The notes under the pieces: model-generated
Database searches by the model: none
What the model was told of the DNA's origin: nothing
Seen by the model: only the letters and a program-made list of their open reading frames with translations
Program-made: the position numbers and the translations under genes
Part shown: piece after piece, positions 36,411-45,487 of the stretch
Position numbering within the stretch: the first letter of the stretch is position 1
Layout: each line of letters starts with the position of its first letter
From: Deltaproteobacteria bacterium
GTDB taxonomy: Bacteria > Desulfobacterota > Desulfarculia > Adiutricales > Adiutricaceae
Length of the DNA: 64,000 nucleotides
Direction: 5' to 3'
NCBI GenBank assembly: GCA_031276865.1
Contig: JAISMF010000023.1
Span: 1-64,000, forward strand

Positions 36411-38222
36411 TTATAAAAGCTTAAGCTTGGCCGCTGAAAACACATCTTTTAAATTTTGGTTGATCAAAGACGAGGCCAGAATATTGCTGCAGATGGATAC
36501 CACCGCGATATCTTCATCCGAGAATATCTTCTCCTCCTGCTTAAGGATGGAGATGAAGCCCCAGAAATCGCCCCGAGCGAGGATGGGCGTGAGAAGGATG
36601 GCGTTCACGTTGCGGCCGAGGAATTTTTCCCTCTCCACCTTGTTCATGTTGGTTTTAAGGTGCATGATGCTGTTCCCCTCCATCAGGGTGTCCAGCCAGC
36701 CAGGCGGATCGTCTAAGGTCACTGTTACCAGGTTCTTGTTTATCTGCTTGCTGGGGTAAGTTATCATGCGCTGGCAGACGGGCCTCTCCTCCGAATCGTA
36801 GACGTTTTTCCAAAGCGAGGCCGAAAAACCGTCCATGGAGTAGGTCAAGGCCATGAGGGCGTGTTCCGCGTTGCTGTCGAAGTCGGCGCCGGGGGAAAGG
36901 AGGAGGTATTCTGAGACGTTCTGGATGAGGTCCAGGTAGGTGAAGCTTTTGCTCTTTTCGTATTCGCTACGGCTTCTTATAAAGGTCACGCAGTTTTCCG
37001 GAAGGTTGATTTTTTGGGCCATGCTCACGGCCATGCCCAGGCAGGTCTTGTTTCCGCAGTAGCCGCAGTCCACGCGCCTGGCCGGTCCAGGATCCTTTCC
37101 CAGGAGGAGAAAGGAGTTCTCGATCTCTTCGGCGGAGACGCCGGGTTCGGAAAGCGCGGGGCTTTCGTAATCGTCCTTGAAAAGCTCCGCGTTCAAATTC
37201 TCTTCGAAGAGTCTGAAATTACGGTCGATGTGACTTATTATATCCGCCTCTCCGAAACTCCTGCGGGCGTTCTCTAAAAGCGTCCTGGCCTTGAAGAAAT
37301 TGGTTTCCGGACAAGAGCCCACGCCCAGGGAACAGCCGTGGCGGCAGTAGCGCAGATCGAAGACGGCGCCCAGATGCTCCACTCCGGTATCGGCGTAACG
37401 GTCGATTAATTTCATGACCTCGCTCCCCTGGGCGGTGTCTACCCTTATCAAAGTGTCCAGGCGGGTTTGTATCATCTTTTTCAAATCCGGCCTCAGGTGG
37501 AGGAATGGTGTTTCCGGGGGTTCATCCGGATCAGCCGAGGCGCATTCCTGGTCGAGATCTATCCCGTTCGCCTTTATGTGCTCGTGAAGCCTTTTAAAGG
37601 TGACGGAGTAGTCGGGGCCTTTCCCCGGCGCGGCGTTGGCGATGGCCGCGACGCAGGGGCTGAGAACGCCTATGGAGTCCGTCACGTTCAGATGCTCCTT
37701 AAGATAGATGGTCTGCGCCAGAAGGGGGCTCACGATGGGGGAGAGCCGGGGGATGAGTTCGGGTCTGCGTTGGCGGCAGTAGGATATAACCACCGGGCAG
37801 TAGGATGTTATGAGGGAGAATGGACGGTAGCGCTCGAGATATTTGAGATGCGCCCAAGCGAAGAGCTCCACGCCCAGGGCGCCGTTGTAGATGTTTTTAA
37901 TTCCGACGTTCTTAAGCCACCTGAAGATCTTCAAATAATCCGGAAAGTTGGTGACTATGTCGCTTTGGACGATCAAGGAGATGTTTTTTCCCTTCTGAAG
38001 ATCGGAAAGCATCCGCTTGAGGCCGTCCTGGAAGTTTCTGGCTCCGTGGTGGCACGCGGTCACGCAGGAGCCGCAACTGAGGCACTTCCGGCGGTTGATG
38101 GACACCACGACGCGTCCGGTGCGGTCGCGGGAGACCACGTTCGCTCCGGGGGACGGGCAGACGTACATGCACTTGTTGCATCCGGCGCAGAGCAGGTGAT
38201 CGGAGTAGACGGAGGTGCTCAC
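36411..38222 (-). CDS. [FeFe]-hydrogenase-like Fe-S sensor protein with GAF-like C-terminus
   Basis: 603 residues. Two ferredoxin clusters come first (C12,15,18,22 and C47,50,53,57). A hydrogenase large-subunit domain follows: the L1 motif is TSYCP (C142), L2 is SPC (C190) and L3 is CRHGC (C293, C297). All four H-cluster cysteines are kept, but the first Cys of TSCCP, the proton-transfer residue of active enzymes, is Tyr141, and the L2 Lys is lost. An Fe-S domain (C386,389,394,411) and a GAF-like region (about 430-600) follow. I infer a sensor rather than a turnover enzyme. GTG start with GGGGGA upstream. It lies downstream of the hybrid kinase gene on the same strand. Confidence 0.85.
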   Translation of the reverse strand: MSTSVYSDHLLCAGCNKCMYVCPSPGANVVSRDRTGRVVVSINRRKCLSCGSCVTACHHGARNFQDGLKRMLSDLQKGKNISLIVQSDIVTNFPDYLKIFRWLKNVGIKNIYNGALGVELFAWAHLKYLERYRPFSLITSYCPVVISYCRQRRPELIPRLSPIVSPLLAQTIYLKEHLNVTDSIGVLSPCVAAIANAAPGKGPDYSVTFKRLHEHIKANGIDLDQECASADPDEPPETPFLHLRPDLKKMIQTRLDTLIRVDTAQGSEVMKLIDRYADTGVEHLGAVFDLRYCRHGCSLGVGSCPETNFFKARTLLENARRSFGEADIISHIDRNFRLFEENLNAELFKDDYESPALSEPGVSAEEIENSFLLLGKDPGPARRVDCGYCGNKTCLGMAVSMAQKINLPENCVTFIRSRSEYEKSKSFTYLDLIQNVSEYLLLSPGADFDSNAEHALMALTYSMDGFSASLWKNVYDSEERPVCQRMITYPSKQINKNLVTVTLDDPPGWLDTLMEGNSIMHLKTNMNKVEREKFLGRNVNAILLTPILARGDFWGFISILKQEEKIFSDEDIAVVSICSNILASSLINQNLKDVFSAAKLKLL

Positions 38223-38319
38223 TTTCGTCCCCCTTCGATGTCGGGAGGGAAGTCCTCCAGCCGGAAAAAACCGCGGCCGATCATGGGGGGGGCGGAAGCC
38301 GTAAAAGACGCTCCGGCGC

Positions 38320-40824
38320 TCACGTTCCCTCCCGCTGGTTCGCCCGATCGAGATATTTCAGGAGGCGCTCCCTTATCTTCTCGTACTCCAGGTTTTCCGT
38401 CTGCTCTTTAAGAAAGTCCACTAAATCTCCGTCTTTGAGGTAGCTGTACTTCTCCAGCTGCCTGATGTCTTTTTTGATGAGGCTGGTTCTGAAAAACTGG
38501 GAATTTTCCAAGATGTTTTTCAAAAGCTTGGGATCGGGTTCCGGTCTAACCTCTTTTGTCAGGGAGCCGTTCATGCTGTCTCGTTCCGATAAAAGGGAGT
38601 GGATGTCGGCTATAAGGGCCGAGGCTGACACGACGAAGGCCGGGTGCGTCCTCTGTATGAATTCCCGATCCCCGCGTTTCGCGGCCGCTTCCAGTTCGGA
38701 GGCGATCTCCCCCACTTTGTAGGCGCAGATGCCGTAGCTGGATCCTTTGATGCCGTGGATCTTGATGGCGTAGTCCTGCAGGGACGCGCCGTTATTTAAA
38801 TCAAGATCCTCCAGAATCTTTCCCGTGTGCCTGGCCCATGATTCTAAAAGCGGGAGGTAGACGTGCTCCTGGTTGTCGCAGCGGGTGAGCCCTTCCAGGA
38901 TGTTGAGGCCCGGCACGTGCCTGGTCTCCAGTAGTCCCGGCGTCCGGCGGTTCTTTTGCCCGCCCTTCCTCTGCTGTAGTATCTTCTGGTGCTCGAATTC
39001 GCCGCGTCTCAGGGTCTCCGGTTCCTGGCGATCCCTTATCCACTCGTTTAAAATGGAGTCGAACTGCCTTACGTCTATGGGTTTGGAGATGAAGCCCTGG
39101 AAACCGTTCGCGATGAAGAGGTTTTCTATCCCCACCACGGCGTTGGCCGTGAGGGCTATGATCGGAACCGTCCTCGCGTAATCGGAGTCTATCTCGTTTC
39201 TGATGATTCTAACAGCCTCGATTCCGTCCATCCTGGGCATCATTTGATCCATGAAGACTAGATCGTACTTGGTGTCACCGTTTCTTATGAGTCCTATGGC
39301 CTCCTCGCCGCTGGTGGCGCAGTGGGCGGTTATGCCGTAGGGAACCAGAAGCGACTTGGCCACGTCCAAATTGGGAAGCACGTCGTCCACCAGAAGCACC
39401 TTGGCGTAGGGCATGTAGCTGCGGGCTATGTTTCCGGAGGCGTTGTTTCTTTGGTATTTGAACTCGAAGTTTCTAAGGTTGTCGGCTATGTCGCGGCCGA
39501 TGGGGGAGGGATCGGTTATCTCCTGGAGGACCGTCATGGTGAAGGTGGATCCACGGCCGTACTCGCTGCGTGCGGAGATGGTGCCGTTCATCATCTCCAC
39601 CAGGGTTTTGGTGATGGAGAGACCGAGCCCCGTTCCCTCGATGAAGCGGTTGGTGGAGCGATCCAGCTGGACGTAGTTGTTGAAGATCTTGTCTAGATCC
39701 TTCTCCCTTATGCCACGGCCCGTGTCGCTCACGATGAAGGTGAGGTAGCAGGTGCCGTCGGTGGTGTTCACCGTGGCCGATATTTTAAGCTTTATGGTGC
39801 CGCGGTCGGTGTATTTGAAGGCGTTGGAGAGGACGTTGGTGATTATCTGCTTGATGCGCACCTCGTCACCCTTAAGCGATCTGGGTATGTCGGGCGCGAT
39901 GTCCAGCTCCAGGAGGATGGGTTTGGAGCCGATCCTCGAGATGTTTAAGTTTATCGTGTCGGATATGAGGCTGGGGAAATCGTATTCCACCGGCACCAGC
40001 TGGAATTTTCCGCTTTCCACCTTGGAGATGTCCAGGATGTCGTTTATGATGGAAAGCAGAGTGGCTCCGGCGGAGTAGATCTTCTCCAAATTCGAGACGG
40101 TGGAGTAGGGGAGGTCGCTTTGCAGCTCCACCTCGCTTAAACCCATGATGGTGTTCAGGGGGGTTCTTATCTCGTGGCTCATGTTGGCCAGGAAGACGCT
40201 TTTGGCCCTGTTGGCCTCCTCGGCCTGGCGGGCCTGGAGCACGTCCGTTTGATCGTGGAAGAGCAGGAGGGTGCCGGAGATGTTGATGTTGGGATCCATC
40301 AGGGGGGTTATGTTCAAAGCGTAGGTGTGGGCCGGAGCGTTGGGTTTGAAGGGGATGTTCACCGTGTAGTGGCTGGTGAGCTGGTTCTGCACCGCCTGCA
40401 TGTAGATCTGCTCCAGCCTGGATATGTCGGGCTCCCCTATGTAGCGCTGAAAGATCTCCCTTATGGTCCTCCCGCTCACGAGACCGGAGTGGGAGATGTT
40501 TCCCAGGGTGAGGAAGTGGTCCGTGCAGTAGAGCAGCCTGTTGGAGCCGTCGAAAATCAAAATGATTATCTGGCTGTTCTGCAAGAGGAGGTTGAAGAAG
40601 AGCTCCTGGCTCGTGCGCTCCTGGGCTATCACCGAGTTGAGGTTTAGTTTGCCGGAGGCCGCCTGCTTGGTCCGCTGCATGAGCTCCTGGAGGAAGGTGT
40701 ACTGGCGGAGGATTATCTTGTTCTCCCTCCGCTGACGGCGCAGTTCGAGCTCCAGCGCCCGGTATTCCTCGGGGCCGCGGTTCGGAGCGGGTCCTTGGGG
40801 GGTTGTCCGATCTTTCAGCGGCAA
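38320..40824 (-). CDS. Hybrid histidine kinase: coiled coil-PAS-HisKA-HATPase-REC-HPt
   Basis: 834 residues. It has an N-terminal charged coiled coil (20-60), a PAS domain (about 75-200), HisKA with H217 (ANMSHEIRTPLNTIMG), HATPase (NVLSNAFKY; DTGRGI; GTGLGLSI), a receiver with D526 (LVFMDQMMPRMDG) and an HPt with H690 (IKIHGIKGSSYGI). There are no membrane helices, so it is cytosolic. The phosphorelay could run H217-D526-H690 and then to a separate regulator; the receiver-HD-GYP protein at 45480 is the only candidate in the window. Start TTG with GAGG upstream. It is 97 bp upstream of the hydrogenase-like sensor gene. Confidence 0.92.
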   Translation of the reverse strand: MPLKDRTTPQGPAPNRGPEEYRALELELRRQRRENKIILRQYTFLQELMQRTKQAASGKLNLNSVIAQERTSQELFFNLLLQNSQIIILIFDGSNRLLYCTDHFLTLGNISHSGLVSGRTIREIFQRYIGEPDISRLEQIYMQAVQNQLTSHYTVNIPFKPNAPAHTYALNITPLMDPNINISGTLLLFHDQTDVLQARQAEEANRAKSVFLANMSHEIRTPLNTIMGLSEVELQSDLPYSTVSNLEKIYSAGATLLSIINDILDISKVESGKFQLVPVEYDFPSLISDTINLNISRIGSKPILLELDIAPDIPRSLKGDEVRIKQIITNVLSNAFKYTDRGTIKLKISATVNTTDGTCYLTFIVSDTGRGIREKDLDKIFNNYVQLDRSTNRFIEGTGLGLSITKTLVEMMNGTISARSEYGRGSTFTMTVLQEITDPSPIGRDIADNLRNFEFKYQRNNASGNIARSYMPYAKVLLVDDVLPNLDVAKSLLVPYGITAHCATSGEEAIGLIRNGDTKYDLVFMDQMMPRMDGIEAVRIIRNEIDSDYARTVPIIALTANAVVGIENLFIANGFQGFISKPIDVRQFDSILNEWIRDRQEPETLRRGEFEHQKILQQRKGGQKNRRTPGLLETRHVPGLNILEGLTRCDNQEHVYLPLLESWARHTGKILEDLDLNNGASLQDYAIKIHGIKGSSYGICAYKVGEIASELEAAAKRGDREFIQRTHPAFVVSASALIADIHSLLSERDSMNGSLTKEVRPEPDPKLLKNILENSQFFRTSLIKKDIRQLEKYSYLKDGDLVDFLKEQTENLEYEKIRERLLKYLDRANQREGT

Positions 40825-42240
40825 AACTAAAGCCTCGGATGAATCGCGGCCTCGGGGGTTCCGTCTCCGGGGCCGCGTCGGTTCGGTATAGTCAGATCCG
40901 GTTCCGTCCGGTTCCAGCGGCGATGACCGCGTTTTCCGCCTCGCGGCGAAGGCGAGGGCTCCGGCGGGAAAGGGCCTCTTACGGCCGCCTTCCGGGCCGG
41001 ATTCCCTCCGCGTTTCCTGAAAGATCCGGCCCTCAACCGGAGCGTCGCTCCGGAAACGGCCGAAGAGGGGGAAGGGGAGGGAGTGAGAGAAGGGAGGCCT
41101 CGCTTATAGGAATATTATCATTTATCGGGCACCTTAATAAAGGGAAACTCGCGACTTGGCGATAAGGGACGCTGGAATTCGGAGATTTATCCAGCTGGAG
41201 CGAAAAGAAGCGGCCCGGCGGCCGGAAAGTCTCCGATGAAAATATGACTTAAATTTTATAATTTTAACTAAATTTAAAAATTTGAAAATAATTAAACTTT
41301 GTGCTACGTTCACTAAATTTTTTTTCACGATCTATCGACGGGCCGTTTTAAAAATAACGCGTTTTTTCATGAAAATTATTTTTGATGCGACCCCAAAAAC
41401 CTCTGAGATATTCGAATATGTGAAATCCACTACATTATGTACCATATAATCATTAGATTAATCCCATATTTTGTATAGCGTCTCTATCAGTTTTTCAATG
41501 ACGGACTTTTTGCACAGGCATCATTTTTCACTATATTTTGGAATGGGCTGAATACGCCAAAAAATGAATTTATCATCCATATTTCGCATACGCGTCGAGC
41601 TTGAGGGCCCCGGCTCCGCCGGGGGAAAACCGGTTTTCCCGGACCCTCGGATTTTTTCCGAGGAGTCCCGAAGCTCCGCGGAGGTCTCCTTTCCGCCCGG
41701 CGGGAGGACGCGGACGGGCCCTTCTTCAAACGATTGATTGCGCGGGCGGAGGCTGCCTACAACATTTCGCGCCTTCGGCATAAACGAGGGGATACCGACT
41801 CCGTCCGGCCCCCTCTAGACGAGTTGCGGAAGAACGCTCCTTTTGCAACCATATCCTTCTCGAGGCGGAGAATTCGGAATATCCGCCGCCGCCACGGATC
41901 GGGCGCGGAAAAGTCGCGAGCCGCGAGTCGGCCTTTCCGGAACTGCCCCCCACCCGCGCCCCGCGTCTTCCCGCTCTGGGAGGCGTGGCCCTGAAGGGGC
42001 CAAAGCCGCGGCTCGTCGTTTCCGGACGAAGCGCTCCCGCGGCCGAGGATGCGGGCGTTTTCCGGATAAGGCGGCAAGACGGCGTAAATTCCCTGTTCGT
42101 GAAAGCGCCGAAAGGCGATCGGGGCGTCCCTGGCCTGTTCGCCGGCTACGCCGCCGCCGGATCCGCGTATTCGCGGTCGGTGGCGAAAATGATCCGTGAA
42201 CGGCGCGTCCGCCTAACGAAAGCCGTTACGAGCCAGAATT
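40825..42240. other. Gene-poor, apparently decayed DNA
   Basis: 40825-41120 is the likely promoter region of the kinase operon. 41220-41560 is AT-rich. 41560-42240 is GC-rich with long open frames that have no motif or ribosome-binding site; it may be the wreck of the gene whose end is seen at 42241-42857. Confidence 0.4.
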
Positions 42241-42857
42241 TTTTTCGACGGGACCAAACTGACGGTGAAGGAATTAGCGGAGCGCGGGCGCCCGGACGAG
42301 GCCGCGGAGCTGTTCGACGATCTCAAGAATTTCCGCCAACCCGAAAGCGGCAACGACAACGTAAGACTCTCTTTAGCCGCTCCGGACCTCGTCCGCGCCT
42401 TGAGCCCGGAAGAGAGCATGACAGGCTCCGCCGGCATTTCATCTCCGCCGCCGAAGAGCCCTGGCGCGAGTCGGTTCCCGCCATGCGGGCCATCGCCGTC
42501 ATCTACTTTCGGGCCGACGAACGTCACGGACGAGTCTGCCGGGCGCCGGAACTCCTCCAGCTTTTGGAAAAGTTCATGGCGCTCCCCCGCTTGTATGGGC
42601 TGGAGGACGTTCTGGCGCGGGCGATCCCGAACTTTTTCAAGGCCCTCGGCGGGGGCGAGGTAAAAAACATCGGAGATTTTCCATGTCCGGCATTCTCCGT
42701 AGATACGCTCTCCGCCATGTCTCGAGTCCATGAAGCGCTTTCGAGCTTTAAAACCCACATGGCGGCGGACATCCTGCCGCCCGATTTGACGCTGTATTTC
42801 CTAATCGCGGCCAGAGCGTTGAAAAATGAGGGGCTGATAAAGAGGATACTGGGGTAA
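42241..42857 (+). pseudogene. Frameshifted remnant of an unknown helical-domain protein
   Basis: Protein-like sequence runs in one frame from about 42241 (IFFDGTKLTVKELAERGRPD; AAELFDDLKNFRQPESG) to about 42425. It then continues in another frame (ISAAEEPWRESVPAMRAIAV; VCRAPELLQLLEKFMALPRL; DLTLYFLIAARALKNEGLIK) to a TAA at 42857. A single frameshift joins them. The family is not recognised. The segment shows coding character in only one frame at a time, which separates it from GC noise. Confidence 0.55.
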
Positions 42858-42932
42858 ATCGAGGCCCGGGCGGGCTATTCCGAGGAACCCTCTTGTGTGA
42901 AAACTTTAGTCCTTAAAAAAATCACGCTTTGA

Positions 42933-43238
42933 TTAGCTCCGTTTGACTTTTATGCTCTTTTTAACTCTGACGCCATGACTCCAGCCAACAACTAAAGCGT
43001 AACCACGTATTTCGTCCGCCTCTAACTCATTCATAAGAGGAATATAATATTTTTTCATTTGTGAAATAGCCTCATTAAGGCTGTTGTCATACGCCTCTTT
43101 CAATTCCGATGCTGTCGCAATCGATTTTATTTGAATAGATTTAAGTTCCAGCATTACTCCCCTGGTTTCATCCAGCATGAAAGCAATATCGGGTCTCCCG
43201 CTGTCTTTTTTGAGTTTTGAATAAATTTTATTACTCAT
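42933..43238 (-). CDS. PD-(D/E)XK nuclease-like C-terminal fragment
   Basis: 101 residues. The pattern GRPDIAFMLDETRGVMLELKS supplies the D and the E-x-K of the PD-(D/E)XK fold. The following region (LNEAISQMKKYY, RGYALVVGWSHGVRVKK) fits the end of DUF1703-type proteins, in which an N-terminal AAA-ATPase-like domain of several hundred residues precedes the nuclease. The N-terminal domain is missing, so this is probably a remnant, although the ORF itself is intact and starts with ATG. Confidence 0.6.
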   Translation of the reverse strand: MSNKIYSKLKKDSGRPDIAFMLDETRGVMLELKSIQIKSIATASELKEAYDNSLNEAISQMKKYYIPLMNELEADEIRGYALVVGWSHGVRVKKSIKVKRS

Positions 43239-43459
43239 AACATTTTTTAGACAAGTTAGAATTACAATATGAAAAATTCTTTCACGCAGTTCCTGAGGAT
43301 AAAGCTTTAAGTTTTTGATTAGTTTATTTATAAATTATGAAACACTATGGAATTGTTTTTCAGGAAAGCGATTTGAAGATCTGTGCCAAACGAATTTCTG
43401 CTACAGATTATTTTTTTCGCAAGGGCGTCTGTTAAAAGATAGTTATAAGAGTTTCTGAC

Positions 43460-43690
43460 TTAGTTTTTAGGAATTTTGAGAGTGTGAAAACCATTTTCAA
43501 CTAAACGAGCGTTTGTGAGATAACCTGTCTGGTGCAAGAGAGGCGCATGCTCTACATTTTTGGCGGTCTGTTGTTTCAAAAGTTCATGCTACACTTTGAT
43601 TTCTTCCGGATCTAGTGCGATTTGTGGATTAGATCTTATATATTTGTATCCTGAATTTCCGAAGCGTTTATGGCACATGCAACAGTCAAA
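43460..43690 (-). pseudogene. Interrupted small coding remnant, family unknown
   Basis: On the minus strand the frame reads CHKRFGNSGYKYIRSNPQ then ALDPEEIKV, an in-frame TAG, then HELLKQQTAKNVEHAPLLHQ and TGYLTNARLVENGFHTLKIP to a TAA at 43460-43462. Composition is protein-like, with an internal stop. It might be the end of a decayed transposase or toxin gene. I cannot identify it. Confidence 0.4.
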
Positions 43691-43955
43691 ATTTTCGAAT
43701 AAAATATATTTGCCAAATAAATATTAAAATATTATTAAAATATATAATTAAAATAATTAAAGTAAAATTAGATTATTTTAACAGTGTGTGACAATCTTTA
43801 GGCAGTTTAATATTAAATAATCTAAATAAATATTTCTGAAATTTAGTAAAGGGAGTAATAATTTTATGATTATCAATTATATGTATTTTAATTAACCTAA
43901 ATTTATATAGTAATTTATCAATAGTATATTTTTATAATTATTGTATATTTTATAA

Positions 43956-44174
43956 CACTAGCGTCCTAAACACGGGCTCAACTCTTGAAAGTATTAGCTG
44001 AAGACCGCATATATTCAAGCTTTTGGAGCTCCTGCACCAAAACTATCCTGAAAGACCCTATATGAGAATTAGGCATTGATATTATGTGTTCCATACAATT
44101 TATCAAGATTTATGTAACTTATTATCTATATCTTGCGTTCAGAAAAAGGTGGATTTTTATTTAGGACGCTAGTG
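43956..44174. mobile_element. 219-bp MITE-like element with 15-bp inverted ends and 9-bp target duplication
   Basis: Perfect terminal inverted repeats CACTAGCGTCCTAAA (43956-43970) and TTTAGGACGCTAGTG (44160-44174). The element is flanked on both sides by ATTTTATAA (43947-43955 and 44175-44183), a perfect 9-bp direct duplication. The 190-bp interior has no ORF. This is the signature of a non-autonomous DDE element mobilised in trans. A 9-bp duplication would suit some IS4-family or IS256-family enzymes, but no parent transposase lies in the window. The intact duplication implies recent insertion. Confidence 0.9.
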
Positions 44175-44326
44175 ATTTTATAAATATTAGGAATCTACAT
44201 GATCGAAAACTTATTTCCTTCCAACTTCTTAACGGGACGCCCTGAAAGGCGTGAATAAAACCGGATGGCTTTAGTACGGATAGTCTTAAATTCGAAAAAT
44301 CGCGGCGGAAAAGCCCTGAGGCTCGT

Positions 44327-45487
44327 CTAGAAGGCCAGGCTCGTCAGAGACATGTTGTGATAACGGTTGACGAGGGAGCCGTCGGCTTCCAGCGTGGGGC
44401 AGAATTCCCCGCTGGAGTAGCTGAAGACGTAGGGCAGCTTACGCTCGGCTACGGTGTTGAACCTCTCCATTTCCGCCATGTAGTCCAAGCCCAGGGCGAG
44501 ATTTCTGGAAATGCAGGAGTAGACGAAAAAGACGTCGGAGTAGAGTTTTTTCATGGAGACGCCGAGAGAGGCGACCGCGCTTATCACCTCGCGTTCGTCC
44601 AGGGCGCCGAAGCCGAGGGTCGAGCCCTCGGGGACGTCCCCGGTTAAAAGGATGTGGTCGTCTCGGGTCTGGGAGTGGACGACTCTGACCACGGGCGGAT
44701 TTCCGTCGTTGCGGTCCACGAAGATGGGGATGATGTTGTGGCCGGTGATCTGCCCGTACCAGCAGAGGCCCAGGGATTCCAGAAATTCGATCACGGGAAG
44801 GCCGTTCACTTCCCGGATGACGTTTCCAGACGAGGAGGTGACTACGGCGCGGCGCTGAATCCCCCGCCACAGGGGCACGTTGCGCACGGAGAAGACGGGG
44901 GTTATCCGTCCCTCCACCAGAACCACGGCGGCCCTGTCGCTGTACGCTATTCCGTTGTATATGATCTTGGGGCTCCTCAATTCGACGGAGTAGTCGGCGG
45001 GAAGGGAGCCGAAAACCGGCACCCCGTCGGAAAAGTCGTCTAGGTGTTTTAAAACGTGCTCTCCCAACGCCGAGTAGTCGTAGACGCCGCAATAGAGGAA
45101 CATGAAGACGGGGCGTCTGGGAAGGAGATTCTCGGCCTCCACGTACATTTTGGAAAGAGGCGTGGCTCGGCCTTCGGTGAGGGGATCCGATAGTCCCACG
45201 GCGAAGTTCACGCTGTCGCTGGTGAGAACGCTCACGGTTAAAAGGGTGTTGTCCAGAAGCCCCAGGGAGGAGGAGTTGAGTATGGTGTTCATCCCCAGGA
45301 CCGGAAAGGGCAGGCGGTCGCAAATCGCCCGCACCACCCCCGACTCGATGAAGTCGTCGCGGCAGTGGATTATGCCCAGGGAGTTTTTTCGGAGGTTTTT
45401 CCCGAGGTTCAGCTGCGTGAGGATGTCCTGAAGGGCGATATCGATGTCGTCCACCTCCACGGTGTTCGCGAGCAAAGTCTTAATCAT
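44327..45487 (-). CDS. FIST-domain sensory protein
   Basis: 386 residues, cytosolic. The N-terminal FIST domain shows NSLGIIHCRDDFIESGVVRA, MNTILNSSSLGLLDNTLLT and FGSLPADYSVELRSPKIIYN. The C-terminal FIST_C domain carries REVNGLPVIEFLESLGL and ends in the typical MERFNTVAERKLPYVFSYSS followed by GEFCP. FIST domains are proposed small-ligand (amino-acid-like) sensors feeding kinases, chemoreceptors and cyclic-dinucleotide enzymes. It overlaps the upstream HD-GYP gene by 8 bp. It probably belongs with the kinase and Fe-S sensor genes at 36.4-40.8 kb. Confidence 0.88.
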   Translation of the reverse strand: MIKTLLANTVEVDDIDIALQDILTQLNLGKNLRKNSLGIIHCRDDFIESGVVRAICDRLPFPVLGMNTILNSSSLGLLDNTLLTVSVLTSDSVNFAVGLSDPLTEGRATPLSKMYVEAENLLPRRPVFMFLYCGVYDYSALGEHVLKHLDDFSDGVPVFGSLPADYSVELRSPKIIYNGIAYSDRAAVVLVEGRITPVFSVRNVPLWRGIQRRAVVTSSSGNVIREVNGLPVIEFLESLGLCWYGQITGHNIIPIFVDRNDGNPPVVRVVHSQTRDDHILLTGDVPEGSTLGFGALDEREVISAVASLGVSMKKLYSDVFFVYSCISRNLALGLDYMAEMERFNTVAERKLPYVFSYSSGEFCPTLEADGSLVNRYHNMSLTSLAF

